64,000 bases of DNA from Timonella senegalensis JC301. GTDB lineage: Bacteria > Actinomycetota > Actinomycetes > Actinomycetales > Cellulomonadaceae. Shown piece by piece: positions 17,303 through 27,725 of this stretch (position 1 is the stretch's first letter; each line of letters opens with the position of its first letter). Location of the stretch: contig NZ_HE978644.1 in NCBI RefSeq assembly GCF_000312125.1, positions 398,434 to 462,433 of the forward strand. The letters run 5' to 3'. The notes below the pieces were generated by a model. It was not told the DNA's origin. It made no database searches and was given only the letters and a program-made list of their open reading frames with translations. The position numbers and the translations under genes were made by a program.

Positions 17303-18604
17303 GTGTCGACCCCACAAGCGCCCGCAGCGCTTCGAGTTGCCCTGCTTGGCTGCGGAGTTGTAGGTACCCAGGTTGTCCGCATCCTGCTCGAGCACAGCGA
17401 GGAACTGACCGCACGGGTCGGAACTAGGCTTGAACTCGCGGGCATTGCCGTGCGTGACACCTCGATCAAGCGCGATCCGATTGTTCCTGCCCACCTCCTC
17501 ACCGAGGACGCGGAGCAGCTTGTGCAGAGTGTGGACCTCGTGGTCGAGGTCATGGGTGGAATCGAGCCGGCTCGAACACTCATCACTCGGGCGCTGGAGT
17601 CTTCCGCGACAGTCATTACCGCCAACAAGGCGCTCCTCGCACAGCACGGTCCGGAACTGTATGAGACAGCCGATCGCGTGGGTGTCGACCTCTCCTTTGA
17701 AGCGGCCGTGGCGGGAGCAATCCCGATCATTCGACCAATCCGCGACTCGCTTGCCGGAGACAAGATCAAGCGCGTGCTTGGGATTGTGAATGGAACAACC
17801 AACTACGTCCTCGACCAGATGACCAAGGACGGTCTTTCCCTCGAGACCGCGGTCAAGGACGCGCAGGAGCTTGGGTACGCGGAGGCGGACCCAACCGCAG
17901 ACGTGGAAGGCCATGACGCCGCGGCAAAGGCAGCGATCCTTGCTTCTCTCGCCTTCCACACCCGCGTTTCCCTCAAGGACGTGGCGTGCGAGGGCATCAC
18001 CTCGGTAACTGCGGACGATGTCGCGTGGGCCAGCAAGTCGGGCCATGTGATCAAGCTTCTCGCGATCTGTGAGCAGACAGCCGGGGGAGTCTCGGCCCGC
18101 GTCCACCCAGCTCTCGTACCACTGGGACACCCACTCTCAACGGTCGGTGGGGCATTCAACGCAGTGTTCGTCGAGGCGGAAAACGCTGGACCGCTGATGT
18201 TCTACGGTCAGGGTGCAGGTGGAGCCCCCACGGCCTCCGCCGTCATGGGCGACCTGGTCTCCGCGGCCAGAAACCGGCTATCCGGGGCAAAGGGCGCTGG
18301 CGAATCCACTTACGCCGACCTTGAAATCCTTGACCCGGGAGAGGCAACTACCCGCTACCAGGTACGTCTCTCGGTGGCGGACAAGCCCGGCGTGCTCGCG
18401 CGTATCGCGGATGTGTTCGCTGCAAACGGCGTCTCGATCGAGACCGTGACCCAGGCGCCACGCGCCGACAAACACGGCGCCGCCCTACTCGTGGTCACGA
18501 CCCACGCGGGCACGGAAGCCGCGCTCGCCCAAACTGTCCGTCAGGTCGCAGACCTCGACGTTATTGAAGAAGTTATGTCCGTACTACGAGTAGAGGGATC
18601 CTGA
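17303..18604 (+). CDS. hom: Homoserine dehydrogenase
   Basis: Reduces aspartate semialdehyde to homoserine, the first committed step to threonine and methionine. Order of domains: an N-terminal nucleotide-binding Rossmann fold ([13 protein letters not shown]), the catalytic domain ([37 protein letters not shown]), and a C-terminal ACT domain ([22 protein letters not shown]) for threonine feedback. The GTG at 17303 has AAAGG at 17290-17294. A longer frame from GTG 17258 or ATG 17261 is possible and would be nearly leaderless behind TATCCT (17244-17249). First gene of hom-thrC-thrB, with stop and start overlapping into thrC. Confidence 0.96.
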   Translation: MSTPQAPAALRVALLGCGVVGTQVVRILLEHSEELTARVGTRLELAGIAVRDTSIKRDPIVPAHLLTEDAEQLVQSVDLVVEVMGGIEPARTLITRALESSATVITANKALLAQHGPELYETADRVGVDLSFEAAVAGAIPIIRPIRDSLAGDKIKRVLGIVNGTTNYVLDQMTKDGLSLETAVKDAQELGYAEADPTADVEGHDAAAKAAILASLAFHTRVSLKDVACEGITSVTADDVAWASKSGHVIKLLAICEQTAGGVSARVHPALVPLGHPLSTVGGAFNAVFVEAENAGPLMFYGQGAGGAPTASAVMGDLVSAARNRLSGAKGAGESTYADLEILDPGEATTRYQVRLSVADKPGVLARIADVFAANGVSIETVTQAPRADKHGAALLVVTTHAGTEAALAQTVRQVADLDVIEEVMSVLRVEGS

Positions 18605-19674
18605 TGGCCCACGTTTGGCAAGGAATCATCAAGGAATACGCAGAGTTCCTACCGGAGCACCTGCTGACCAACATTGTCACGCTCGGAGAAGGTGGCACCC
18701 CACTGGTTCCGGCTCCGTACCTCAACCAACTGACCGGGGCGGACATCTACCTCAAGGTAGAGGGTATGAACCCCACTGGATCCTTCAAGGACCGCGGTAT
18801 GACCACCGCGATCTCTGCGGCCGCAGCAAAGGGTGCCAAGGCCGTTGTCTGCGCCTCCACGGGCAACACCTCTGCGTCCGCCGCCGCATACGCGACCCAC
18901 GCAGGAATGGTCTGCGCCGTGCTTGTGCCGGACGGCAAGATCGCCATGGGTAAGCTGTCTCAGGCCATCGCACACGGCGCCAAACTCCTCCAGGTTGACG
19001 GCAACTTTGACGACTGCCTCGTGGCGGCTCGCAAGCTTGCCGATTCCTACCCAGTCGAACTCGTGAACTCCGTCAACCCTGACCGCATTGAAGGCCAGAA
19101 GACAGGCTCGTTCGAGATCGTAGACGTACTTGGGGACGCCCCCGATATCCACGCACTCCCAGTGGGTAACGCGGGAAACATCACCGCCTACTGGAAGGGC
19201 TACGTCGAGTACGAGGCCGCCGGCAAGGCAACGCGTCGCCCACAGATGTGGGGCTTCCAAGCAGAGGGCGCCTCGCCGATCGTGGCTGGCCACCCATTCG
19301 ACGAGCCAGAGACTATCGCAACCGCAATTCGCATCGGTAACCCTGCTTCCTGGGACAAGGCCATTGACGCCCGCGACACATCGGGCGGAGTCATCGAGGC
19401 AGTGACCGACGAGGAAATCCTCGAGGCGCACCGCATCCTGTCTGCACAGGTAGGAGTGTTCGTCGAGCCTGCTTCGGCAGCCGGAGTGGCAGGCGTACTC
19501 AAGCGTGCCAAGGCCGGGCTTGTGCCTGCCGGCGCACGGATCGTCATCACCGTTACCGGCCACGGGCTTAAGGACCCACAGTGGGCGCTGCGTACCGAGG
19601 ACGGCTCCGAGGTCGTGCCACAGAAGGTCACCGCCGACGTCATGTCCATCGCAAGCGCACTCGGTCTGGTCTGA
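18604..19674 (+). CDS. thrC: Threonine synthase
   Basis: PLP enzyme converting O-phosphohomoserine to threonine. The pyridoxal lysine is K62 in [11 protein letters not shown]. The phosphate-binding glycine loop is [14 protein letters not shown], and [14 protein letters not shown] is the substrate-binding segment. The length, 356 residues, fits the shorter actinobacterial/Bacillus-type enzyme. The ATG overlaps the hom stop (TGATG), so translation is coupled. It is followed after 8 bases by thrB, giving the order hom-thrC-thrB. Confidence 0.97.
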   Translation: MAHVWQGIIKEYAEFLPEHLLTNIVTLGEGGTPLVPAPYLNQLTGADIYLKVEGMNPTGSFKDRGMTTAISAAAAKGAKAVVCASTGNTSASAAAYATHAGMVCAVLVPDGKIAMGKLSQAIAHGAKLLQVDGNFDDCLVAARKLADSYPVELVNSVNPDRIEGQKTGSFEIVDVLGDAPDIHALPVGNAGNITAYWKGYVEYEAAGKATRRPQMWGFQAEGASPIVAGHPFDEPETIATAIRIGNPASWDKAIDARDTSGGVIEAVTDEEILEAHRILSAQVGVFVEPASAAGVAGVLKRAKAGLVPAGARIVITVTGHGLKDPQWALRTEDGSEVVPQKVTADVMSIASALGLV

Positions 19675-19682
19675 ACCTCGCC

Positions 19683-20651
19683 ATGAAACTAGGAGCAGAT
19701 CGGGTCAGCGTCCGGGTTCCTGCAACAAGCGCGAACCTAGGACCCGGGTTCGACGCACTCGGCCTCGCCCTGAACTACTTTGACGAACTGACCGTGCACG
19801 CGCTCGCAACCGAGCGCGTGCAGGTCGACGTCATCGGTGAAGGTGCGGGAGAGGTGCCAAACGACGAACGCCACCTCGTGGTCAAGTCGATCCGCCGCGC
19901 ACTCGACCACGTCGGTGCGCCGCAGGTCGGACTTCACCTCGAGTGCCGAAACAACATTCCGCACGGGCGTGGAATGGGTTCGTCCGCGGCCGCAGTAGTC
20001 GCCGGACTCGTCGCTGCACGAGGCCTCATCCACGACCCGGATGCACTCAACGACCAAGTCCTCCTCAACTTAGCAACCCAACTGGAGGGTCACCCGGACA
20101 ACGCCGCCCCGGCAATTCTCGGCGGTGCAACCGCCGCCTGGATGACCGCACATGACGAACCTCGCGCTGCCCGCTTAGCCATATCGTCGGAAATCGAACC
20201 AACGGTCATCGTGCCAACGGCACGACTTTCCACACATCGAGCGCGAGGGGTGCTGCCGCTGGCCGTTCCCCATGCAAACGCGTCCTTCAACGCGGGGCGC
20301 GCCGCACTTCTTGTGCACGCGCTCGCACAGGACCCCGACCTGCTGTTTGACGCGACCGAGGACAAACTCCACCAGGAGTACCGTGCGCCAGTCATGCCAG
20401 CAACGTGGGCGCTCGTCGCTGCACTACGCGCCCGCGGATTTGCGGCCACGGTGTCTGGGGCGGGGCCAACCGTACTGGTGCTGGGACGCACTACAGACCG
20501 TGCGGCAGTGCTCGAAGCAGTTGGAAGCATCTTGGCCAACGACCCGGATGCCACCTCGGCGCCCGACCCGCTCGGCGAGCGAGTGGGAATTGAATGGCGG
20601 ACCCTCACGCCGGGGTTTGCTGAGGCCGGCGCCCAGTCTAGGCGCGACTAA
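19683..20651 (+). CDS. thrB: Homoserine kinase
   Basis: GHMP-family kinase that phosphorylates homoserine with ATP, feeding threonine synthase. The N-terminal motif is VPATSANLGPGFDALGLAL, the ATP-binding loop is PHGRGMGSSAAAVVAG, and the third GHMP motif is AATVSGAGPTVLVLG near the C-terminus. The ATG at 19683 is chosen because the longer frame reaches back inside thrC. About 322 residues, normal. It closes the threonine operon and is followed at once by a hairpin terminator. Confidence 0.96.
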   Translation: MKLGADRVSVRVPATSANLGPGFDALGLALNYFDELTVHALATERVQVDVIGEGAGEVPNDERHLVVKSIRRALDHVGAPQVGLHLECRNNIPHGRGMGSSAAAVVAGLVAARGLIHDPDALNDQVLLNLATQLEGHPDNAAPAILGGATAAWMTAHDEPRAARLAISSEIEPTVIVPTARLSTHRARGVLPLAVPHANASFNAGRAALLVHALAQDPDLLFDATEDKLHQEYRAPVMPATWALVAALRARGFAATVSGAGPTVLVLGRTTDRAAVLEAVGSILANDPDATSAPDPLGERVGIEWRTLTPGFAEAGAQSRRD

Positions 20652-20652
20652 G

Positions 20653-20697
20653 AATGAGGGGGCCAGATGCGTCAATGCATCCGGACCCCCTCATTGT
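20653..20697 (+). terminator. Terminator of the threonine operon
   Basis: AATGAGGGGG at 20653-20662 pairs with CCCCCTCATT at 20686-20695, extended inwards by an imperfect ATGC/GCAT helix. It is followed by GTTGT, so the T tract is weak. Confidence 0.65.
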
Positions 20698-21115
20698 TGT
20701 GGAGACGTGACGTATCACATGCGCAAGGCCTTGAGTTTCCGGTGATATAGTGGGTTTAGTTTCTTGGCGCAGGGTTCTCCCGCCATTCGCACAGTATTCA
20801 GGTAACACAATCAGGTATGACAACACAGTCTGCCCACTGAATATGAAATGGTCAGCGCTTTTCGTGAATGCGTGAAAACAGCTCTTCAGGTTTTTGTCGC
20901 AATTGATCTGGGCTATCCAGTTCGAAATCCCCGTTCCACATGCACACTGCAGCGTACCCACGCTGACATATTTGGTGCGAGGTTCCAGCGAAAGCGTCGT
21001 GGCAAGTAACAATACAAGTAACAGTAAAAGAGTTTCGCGCCCAATTGAGGCGTGAATCTACCGCCCAAGACCAGCACACATCACGTTGGTCGAAATCGAG
21101 GGGGAATGGTCCTTC
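20698..21115 (+). other. Long rho leader / intergenic region
   Basis: About 420 bases without a gene. TATAGT at about 20744-20749 may be a -10 box, which would give a 5' untranslated region of more than 350 bases. Part of the stretch is visibly less GC-rich than its surroundings (for example AACAATACAAGTAACAGTAA around 21010). Rho genes commonly have long leaders used for autoregulation by premature termination; that is family knowledge and not demonstrated here. Confidence 0.4.
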
Positions 21116-23124
21116 GTGTCACAAACCACCCCAGCCGCCGGTACTTCTGCTTCAACCGGTGCACTGACGAGCCTGCGTATTCCTGAACTCCAGGCAATTG
21201 CAGGCCAGCTTGGCATCAAGGGAACCTCCAAGATGCGCAAGTCCGACCTCGTCTCCGCAATCTCTTCAGCCCAGTCGGGCTCGGTGCCAAAGCGCACAAC
21301 CCGTTCCGCTGCGGGAAAGCCTGCCGCTACCGAAACCGCAGCCCAGCCGGAGGCTGCAGCCAAGGCGCCAGCTGCTCCTGTGCAGACGCAGGAAGCCGCG
21401 CCACAGCGCGCGGAGCAGACTGAGCGTGCTGAGCGCACCGCTACGTCCGAGCGCCCAGAGCGTTCCGAGCGCCCGGAGCGCAAGGACCGTGCTGAGTCCG
21501 GACGCAGCCGAAACGACCGCCAGCGTCAGGAGCGTAACCGCACTGAGGGCGATGGCGAAGCAATCGTAGTGGGCGACTTTGAAATCAAGCTGCCTACCGC
21601 TGAGGGCTCGGAGCGACGCCGCAACGACCGCAACGACCGAAACGGTCAGGACGGTAACAGCCGTAACCGTAACCGCAACGATCGCAACCGTAACAACCGC
21701 GGTGAAGAGTCCGGTGAGTCCGAGTCGACCGAGCAGCGCCGCTCAGACCGTGACAACTCACGCGACAACCGCAACCCCGAGCGCGAGAACAACCGCGACA
21801 ACCGCAACAACGACACTCCGAGGATGGCGACGACCGCAGTAACCGTCGCCGCCGTGGACGTGATCGTTACCGCGACCGTGACGGCAACACGCCGAACACC
21901 CGCGACCGCAAGTCGCGCAACCGCAACCGCAACGACTTTGCGTTCGACGAATCCGAGGTTGCAGAGGGCGAGGCGCTGCTTCCAGTGGCCGGTGTCCTGG
22001 ACATCCTGGACAACTACGCGTTCGTCCGCACGTCCGGTTACCTCCCAGGTCAGAACGACGTCTACGTTTCTCTGGGGCAGGTCAAGAAGTCCGGCCTGCG
22101 CCGCGGTGACGCAATCACGGGTGCGATTCGCCAACCACGTGAAACCGATAACCAGCGCCAGAAGTTCAACGCTCTTGTTCGCCTCGACTCGGTTAACGGC
22201 ATGGCTCCTGAGGAAGCTCGCAACCGCCCAGACTTCAACAAGCTCACGCCCCTGTACCCACAGGACCGCCTGCGCCTCGAGAACCCTGAGTCGAACAAGC
22301 TTGCGCCACGCCTCATCGATATCATCGCGCCAATCGGTAAGGGCCAGCGTGGTCTGATCGTCGCACCGCCAAAGGCCGGTAAGACGATCATCATGCAGCA
22401 GATCGCGAACGCGATCACCGCAAACAACCCTGAGGTTCACCTCATGGTTGTCCTCGTGGATGAGCGTCCTGAGGAAGTCACTGACATGGAGCGTACGGTC
22501 GCAGGAGAGGTTATCGCCTCGACCTTCGACCGCCCAGCTACCGACCACACGATTGTTGCTGAACTCGCTATTGAGCGTGCGAAGCGCCTGGTCGAGCTCG
22601 GTCAAGACGTTGTGGTTCTGCTTGACTCGATCACCCGACTGGGTCGTGCATACAACCTTGCAGCCCCCGCGTCCGGACGCATCCTGTCCGGTGGTGTTGA
22701 CGCCGCTGCGTTGTACCCACCAAAGAAGTTCTTTGGTGCCGCGCGCAACATTGAGAACGGTGGATCGCTCACCATCCTCGCGTCCGCGCTCGTGGAGACC
22801 GGCTCCAAGATGGACGAGGTCATCTTTGAGGAGTTCAAGGGCACCGGAAACATGGAGCTGCGCCTTTCGCGTCAGCTTGCAGACCGCCGCGTGTTCCCTG
22901 CCGTTGACGTCAACGCGTCCGGTACTCGCCGCGAAGAGATCCTGGTGTCCCCTGAGGAACTCAAGATTACGTACAAGCTCCGCCGTGTATTCAGCGGACT
23001 TGAGAGCGGACAGGCTCTTGAGCTCATGCTCAAGAAGCTCAAGGAGAACAAGACCAACGTTGAGTTCCTTCTGAACATCCAGAAGACCACTCCGGACTCG
23101 TTCTCGTCGTTCGACCAGGACTGA
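21116..23124 (+). CDS. rho: Transcription termination factor Rho, with an apparent one-base frameshift
   Basis: Hexameric RNA helicase that ends transcription. GTG 21116 follows GAGGGGGA. The N-terminal part has a Rho-N/SAP-like helical domain (LTSLRIPELQAIAGQLGIKG) and then a long Arg/Asn/Asp/Glu-rich insertion typical of actinobacterial Rho. The core has the RNA-binding OB domain (VAGVLDILDNYAFVRTSGYL), Walker A (APPKAGKTI), Walker B (VVVLLDSITRLGRAYN) and the GGVDAAALYPPKKFFGAAR loops. The two halves are in different frames: the first frame runs correctly to the CCG at 21818-21820, while the core must be read from GAG starting at 21820. One base, most simply a G in CCGGAGGAT, appears to be missing. 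Either this is a sequence error, or the cell makes only a core Rho from a start such as GTG 21985. Confidence 0.93.
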
Positions 23125-23171
23125 TCCCTGTGTAGCCGTAGCCAAGTGTGGCCCGACGGCGGGGAGTGACG

Positions 23172-23209
23172 GCGGGCGCCGTGCCACACGGCACGGCGCC
23201 CGCTGTTTT
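23172..23209 (+). terminator. Intrinsic terminator after rho
   Basis: GCGGGCGCCGTGCC (23172-23185) pairs perfectly with GGCACGGCGCCCGC (23190-23203) around ACAC, followed by TGTTTTCC. It is notable that the gene for Rho itself ends at a Rho-independent site. Confidence 0.85.
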
Positions 23210-23363
23210 CCAAATCACACGCCTTTTGCCCTGGAATAGTTTCGGGCTCCGCGAAGTTCTGGAAGAATGAAGTGTTGCCCTTTCGCTAGGCGTCTGGGGA
23301 CAGTTTCTGGTTCACGGAGCCCCAAAGCTTCGACCCAGTGACGTACACATAAGGAGAAAAGCT

Positions 23364-23573
23364 GTGAAGGCTAACATTCACCCTGAATACGTTGAGACCA
23401 CGGTCAAGTGCACCTGTGGCAACGAGTTCACCACCCGTAGCACCAAGACTGCTGGCGTAATCAACGCTGACGTGTGCTCGGCTTGCCACCCGTTCTACAC
23501 CGGAAAGCAGAAGATTCTCGACACCGGTGGTCGCGTGGCTCGCTTCGAAGCTCGCTACGGCAAGAAGAACTAG
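23364..23573 (+). CDS. rpmE: Ribosomal protein L31, zinc-binding form
   Basis: Small protein of the large ribosomal subunit at the central protuberance. The zinc-binding C+ form is evident from C16 and C18 in CTCG and C38 and C41 in CSACH. It starts with the typical [16 protein letters not shown] and ends [12 protein letters not shown]; 69 residues. GTG at 23364 follows AAGGAGA. The zinc-containing paralogue is normally replaced by a cysteine-free copy under zinc limitation; no such copy is in this window. It sits between rho and prfA, as in other actinobacteria. Confidence 0.97.
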   Translation: MKANIHPEYVETTVKCTCGNEFTTRSTKTAGVINADVCSACHPFYTGKQKILDTGGRVARFEARYGKKN

Positions 23574-23582
23574 CGACTTTTC

Positions 23583-23651
23583 AGCGCCGGCCAATGCGTG
23601 CCGCAGTAACCTCTCCAGGGGCAACTGCGAACGCATTGAGCCGGCGCTGTT
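23583..23651 (+). terminator. Long imperfect hairpin after rpmE
   Basis: CAGCGCCGGC and CAATGCGT on the left pair with GCCGGCGCTG and ACGCATTG on the right, with about 30 bases between the arms. There is no good T run, so it may be a terminator, a processing site or an attenuator before prfA. Confidence 0.45.
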
Positions 23652-23770
23652 GCTATATCTAGATGTCTCACTCCACGTGAGGCACTAGCCGACCCAGCTT
23701 CACCTCGGGCCAGTGCGCCCGGCCAAAGCGGGTCGTTTCACCACAACCCAACGACTTTAAGAAGTGTGAG

Positions 23771-24856
23771 ATGTCAGAGTCATTCGCTGCTGTTGATCCA
23801 CTGCTCGCTGAGCACGATGATTTGGAGGCGAAGCTTGCCGACCCTGCCATTCACGCCGACCAGAACAAGGCGCGCTCGCTTGGCCGCCGATACGCGGAAC
23901 TAGGTCAGGTAGTTTCCGCTTACCGCACGTGGAAGTCGGCTGCCGACGACCTTGAGGCTGCCCGTGAGATGGCCGCCGAGGACGCGATTTTCGCCGAAGA
24001 AATCCCTGCCATGGAGGCACACGAGGCCGAGACCCGAGAGAAGCTGCGCCGCGTTCTCATCCCGCGAGACCCTGATGACGCACGTGACGTCATCCTCGAG
24101 GTCAAGGCAGGGGAGGGTGGCGCTGAGTCTGCACTGTTCGCAAGCGACCTCCTGCGCATGTACACCCGGTATGCCGAGAACAAGGGGTGGAAGGTCGAGA
24201 TCATCGAGGCCAACGAGTCCGACCTTGGCGGATTCAAGGACGTCCAGGTTGCGATCAAGGCCCGCGGCAACGTCGCGCCTGAGGATGGCGTGTGGGCGCA
24301 CCTCAAGTATGAGGGCGGCGTCCACCGCGTCCAGCGTGTTCCCGTGACGGAGTCTCAGGGTCGTATCCACACGTCAGCCGCCGGTGTTCTTGTGTTCCCA
24401 GAGGTCGAGGACGAGGGCGAGATCGAGATCGACCAGAACGATCTGCGCATCGACGTTTACCGTTCATCGGGTCCAGGCGGCCAGTCAGTGAACACAACCG
24501 ACTCCGCCGTGCGCATCACCCACATCCCTACTGGCATCGTGGTGTCCATGCAGAACGAGAAGTCCCAGCTCCAAAACCGTGAGCAGGCTCTTCGCGTGCT
24601 GCGCGCGCGACTCCTAGCCGCTCGCGCAGAGGAGCAGGCCGCTGCCGCTCAGGACATGCGCCGTTCCCAGGTCCGCACGATGGACCGCTCCGAGCGCATC
24701 CGCACCTACAACTTCCCGGAGAACCGCATTGCGGATCACCGCACCGGGTACAAGGCATACAACCTGGACCAGGTCCTCGACGGGGATCTCCAGCCGGTCA
24801 TTCAGTCGGCGATCGATTCCGACGAAGCTCACCGCCTCGAGCACGCAGGCCAATGA
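23771..24856 (+). CDS. prfA: Peptide chain release factor 1
   Basis: Class I release factor for UAA and UAG stop codons. The catalytic GGQ is residues 236-238 in [17 protein letters not shown], the glutamine that is methylated by the product of the next gene. The stop-codon recognition tripeptide of RF1 type is PVT in [16 protein letters not shown], which separates it from RF2 (SPF). The N-terminal helical domain and the C-terminal [31 protein letters not shown] are also typical. 361 residues. Its stop overlaps the prmC start by four bases (ATGA). Confidence 0.98.
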   Translation: MSESFAAVDPLLAEHDDLEAKLADPAIHADQNKARSLGRRYAELGQVVSAYRTWKSAADDLEAAREMAAEDAIFAEEIPAMEAHEAETREKLRRVLIPRDPDDARDVILEVKAGEGGAESALFASDLLRMYTRYAENKGWKVEIIEANESDLGGFKDVQVAIKARGNVAPEDGVWAHLKYEGGVHRVQRVPVTESQGRIHTSAAGVLVFPEVEDEGEIEIDQNDLRIDVYRSSGPGGQSVNTTDSAVRITHIPTGIVVSMQNEKSQLQNREQALRVLRARLLAARAEEQAAAAQDMRRSQVRTMDRSERIRTYNFPENRIADHRTGYKAYNLDQVLDGDLQPVIQSAIDSDEAHRLEHAGQ

Positions 24857-25827
24857 CGATTACCCCCGACGCCCTGCCGCACGCGAGCGTCCGCGAGGTG
24901 GTCGGGTTTGCCCGTGCGGCTCTCGAGGGTGCGGACGTGCCGTCCGCTCGCGTTGATGCCGAGTTGCTGCTCGCTTACGTCCGTGGGCTTTCGCGCGCCG
25001 ACTTGGTCCGTGCCGCGCTCATGAATGAGGGCGCTTGGTCAGAGGGCGACGCAGGCGCGCTTGAGCGCGCCCGCTTCGCCTCGGCGCTCGAGCGCCGCTG
25101 CGCCCGCGAGCCGCTCCAGCACATCACGGGCCTGGCCTCGTTCCGCTACCTCGAGCTTGAGGTAGGCCCCGGCGTCTTTGTTCCGCGCCCGGAGACAGAG
25201 GTCGTGGCCCAGGTTGCCGTGGACGAGCTGAACCGCCTCGAGTCGGCGCCCGCCCACGATATTTCCGACGATAGTGCGAAACCCAGCCCAATCGTCGTTG
25301 ATCTGTGCACTGGAAGTGGGGCAATCGCGATAGCGATTGCGACCGAGCTTCCCGCAACCCGCGTGTACGGGGTTGAGCTGTCCCGCGAGGCCTTTGCGTG
25401 GACAACGCGCAACAACGCCCGCTACGAGGACCCGGTCACGCTGGTTCAAGGCGATGCGCGCACGGCGTTGGAGGAACTGAACGGTCAGGTGGCCGTGGTA
25501 ATTTCTAACCCGCCGTACGTGCCTTCGGACTCGATCCCTAAGGACCCCGAAGTTGCTGGGTATGACCCGGCGATGGCGCTGTATGGACTTGGGCCGGACG
25601 GTCTTGAGGTGCCTCGCGGCGTGACTCGGGCTGCCGCAAGACTTCTGGTTCCCGGCGGACTCTACGTCATGGAGCATGCCGAAGTTCAGGGCCAAGCGGC
25701 CGTGGACATGGTGCGCGAGACCGGCTATTTCGAGCGGATCGCCACCAGGGTAGACCTCACCAATCGCCCGCGGATGGTCGTGGCTTACCGAAACACAACA
25801 CAGTATCTGGAAGGATCAACACCGTGA
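24853..25827 (+). CDS. prmC: Release factor glutamine N5-methyltransferase
   Basis: SAM-dependent methyltransferase that modifies the GGQ glutamine of RF1 and RF2. The SAM-binding motif is [16 protein letters not shown], and the catalytic NPPY is in [12 protein letters not shown] helical N-terminal substrate-binding domain with REPLQHITG precedes them. 324 residues; translationally coupled to prfA by an ATGA overlap and to the next gene by another overlap. The pairing with its substrate gene is the standard arrangement. Confidence 0.97.
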   Translation: MTITPDALPHASVREVVGFARAALEGADVPSARVDAELLLAYVRGLSRADLVRAALMNEGAWSEGDAGALERARFASALERRCAREPLQHITGLASFRYLELEVGPGVFVPRPETEVVAQVAVDELNRLESAPAHDISDDSAKPSPIVVDLCTGSGAIAIAIATELPATRVYGVELSREAFAWTTRNNARYEDPVTLVQGDARTALEELNGQVAVVISNPPYVPSDSIPKDPEVAGYDPAMALYGLGPDGLEVPRGVTRAAARLLVPGGLYVMEHAEVQGQAAVDMVRETGYFERIATRVDLTNRPRMVVAYRNTTQYLEGSTP

Positions 25828-26582
25828 GTGAATCAATCGTGCCAGCACACGACGCAAATGACTGGGGCTCGGCACTCGACGAGGCAGTCAACGTGCTGGG
25901 ACGAGGGCAGGTCATCGTGCTGCCCACCGACACCGTGTATGGGATTGGTGCGGACGCGTTCAACCCAGATGCCGTGAACGCGCTTCTCGCAGCCAAGGGA
26001 CGTGGCCGGCAGATGCCGCCGCCCGTGCTCGTGGGTTCCCTGAACACGCTCGACGGCCTGGCCACCGAGGTAAGTTCCGGAGCCCGCGCGCTGGCCCAGA
26101 AGTTCTGGCCGGGTGGACTCACCATCATCTTCCGCGCACAGCCTTCGCTCGCCTGGGACCTGGGGGAGACCCACGGTACTGTGGCGCTGCGCATGCCCGA
26201 CCACCCCACCGCACTAGCTTTGCTCAACCGCACGGGTCCGCTTGCTGTGTCCAGCGCGAACAAGACGGGACAGGCAGCCGCTTTCACGGCACGGGAGGCC
26301 TTTGTGCAGCTCGGTGACTCGGTGGCGATCTACCTCGATGGTGGGCAGGTGCCCGGCGGCGTTGCGTCCACGATCGTGGACGCAACAGGAGAGGTCCTGC
26401 GCGTTGTACGTGCCGGTGCCATCTCGATCGAGGAGCTTCGCACGGTCGCCGAGGTGCTGGATCTGGGCGAAGGGCTAGAGCCTGAGCCTGAACTGTCGCA
26501 GCAGCCTGAACCTGGGGCTGCACCTGAGAGCGGCAGTGATGAGCACGCCGCACCGGCCTTGGAAGCCACCGAAGCCGAGTGA
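25824..26582 (+). CDS. tsaC: L-threonylcarbamoyladenylate synthase (Sua5/YrdC/TsaC)
   Basis: Makes threonylcarbamoyl-AMP from threonine, bicarbonate and ATP for the t6A modification of tRNAs reading ANN codons. YrdC-fold landmarks are VIVLPTDTVYGIGADAF, LAAKGRGRQMPPPVLV, KFWPGGLTIIFRA, TVALRMPDHPTAL and PLAVSSANKTG. The last 40 or so residues are an acidic, low-complexity tail (EPEPELSQQPEPGAAPESG) in place of the full Sua5 domain. It overlaps prmC upstream and wecA downstream by four bases each, so the four genes prfA-prmC-tsaC-wecA are one tightly coupled unit. Confidence 0.93.
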   Translation: MSESIVPAHDANDWGSALDEAVNVLGRGQVIVLPTDTVYGIGADAFNPDAVNALLAAKGRGRQMPPPVLVGSLNTLDGLATEVSSGARALAQKFWPGGLTIIFRAQPSLAWDLGETHGTVALRMPDHPTALALLNRTGPLAVSSANKTGQAAAFTAREAFVQLGDSVAIYLDGGQVPGGVASTIVDATGEVLRVVRAGAISIEELRTVAEVLDLGEGLEPEPELSQQPEPGAAPESGSDEHAAPALEATEAE

Positions 26583-27721
26583 GAGCGTATGCACTCGTCC
26601 TGCTGATTTCGGCACTGGCGACCTTCCTCCTCATCCCGTTCGCCCGGTGGCTCGCGCTACGGGTCGGTGCGGTGACTGCGGTGCGCAAGCGCGACGTCCA
26701 CTCGATCCCTACGCCGCGCCTCGGCGGTGCCGGAATGTACCTAGGCATGCTCGTGGCGTTCATATTTGCCTCGCAGCTGCCGTTCCTGCAGAAGGTCTTC
26801 TCCGTGGACCTCCCCACCTGCGTGACGCAGGGGTGTGACTCCGCCTGGGCGATCGTCATCGGCGGCGGGCTCGTGTGTCTGCTCGGAATTGCCGACGATA
26901 TTTGGGACTTGGACTGGATGACCAAGTTGGTCGGTCAGATCCTTGCGGCAGGATTCGTGGCCTGGCAGGGTGTGCAACTCATCTCGATCCCGATCGCCGG
27001 ACTGACCATCGGTTCCCCGAGGCTCTCGCTGTTCCTCACAGTTTTCGTGATCGTGCTTGTCATGAATGCGGTCAACTTTGTTGACGGGCTCGACGGACTG
27101 GCGGCGGGAATCGTAGGTATCGGTGGGGCTGGATTCTTCATCTATTCGTACCTGCTGACACAGCAGACCAACCCAGGATCCTACGCGTCGGTTGCGATCA
27201 CTGTGCTCGCGGCCCTCGTGGGCGCCTGCATCGGCTTCTTGCCGTACAACTTCCATCCCGCAAAGATCTTCATGGGCGACTCCGGGTCGATGCTGCTGGG
27301 ATTCATGATCTCGAGCGCCGCGATTCTGGTCACGGGTCAGATCGACCCCTCCACGATTACACTGGGTGCAACGATCCCAGCGTTCGCCCCACTGCTGTTG
27401 CCGGCGGCGATCCTAGTGCTCCCATTGTTGGACATGGGCCTCGCGGTGGTTCGGCGACTTGCGGCGGGGAAGTCGCCATTTGCCCCCGATCGGCTTCACA
27501 TTCACCACCGTCTGCTTACCCTCGGACACTCGCACCGAAGGGCCGTCCTTGTCATGTACACGTGGAGTGCGGTTTTTGCATTCGGAGCCGTGGCACTTTT
27601 TGTATTCCAGTTCCGTTATGTAGCAGTAGGCGGTTTCATCGCAATCCTCGTGATGGTAGTCATCACCGCATGGCCACTCGCTACTCGTCGTTTGCAGAGT
27701 TCCAAAGTCTCGAAAGGATAG
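26579..27721 (+). CDS. wecA: Undecaprenyl-phosphate sugar-1-phosphate transferase (WecA/MraY superfamily)
   Basis: Polytopic membrane enzyme of about 380 residues and ten or so hydrophobic segments that loads a sugar-1-phosphate, typically GlcNAc-1-phosphate, onto the lipid carrier. Family signatures: RKRDVHSIPTPRLGGAGMYLG near the N-terminus, the Asp-rich VNFVDGLDGLAAG, NFHPAKIFMGDSGSM, and the His-rich cytoplasmic loop PDRLHIHHRLL that marks WecA-type rather than MraY-type enzymes. The GTG overlaps the tsaC stop. The position between tsaC and the atp operon matches mycobacterial wecA (rfe), where it starts arabinogalactan synthesis. Here it may start a wall polysaccharide or teichoic-acid-like polymer. 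Confidence 0.92.
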   Translation: MRAYALVLLISALATFLLIPFARWLALRVGAVTAVRKRDVHSIPTPRLGGAGMYLGMLVAFIFASQLPFLQKVFSVDLPTCVTQGCDSAWAIVIGGGLVCLLGIADDIWDLDWMTKLVGQILAAGFVAWQGVQLISIPIAGLTIGSPRLSLFLTVFVIVLVMNAVNFVDGLDGLAAGIVGIGGAGFFIYSYLLTQQTNPGSYASVAITVLAALVGACIGFLPYNFHPAKIFMGDSGSMLLGFMISSAAILVTGQIDPSTITLGATIPAFAPLLLPAAILVLPLLDMGLAVVRRLAAGKSPFAPDRLHIHHRLLTLGHSHRRAVLVMYTWSAVFAFGAVALFVFQFRYVAVGGFIAILVMVVITAWPLATRRLQSSKVSKG

Positions 27722-27725
27722 CTCA

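Noticed and set aside
21810..21830. Programmed -1 frameshifting as the explanation for the split rho frame
   Set aside because: The sequence ACTCCGAGGAT has no X-XXY-YYZ slippery heptamer and no clear downstream pseudoknot; a lost base is simpler.
21646..23187. Long open frame antisense to rho (over 500 codons)
   Set aside because: It is a by-product of the codon bias of rho in GC-rich DNA; no ribosome binding site and no recognisable domain. The same holds for long antisense frames over argS (13479-14591), atpD (34036-35319), nrdE (45382-46947) and the beta-mannosidase gene (42178-43410).
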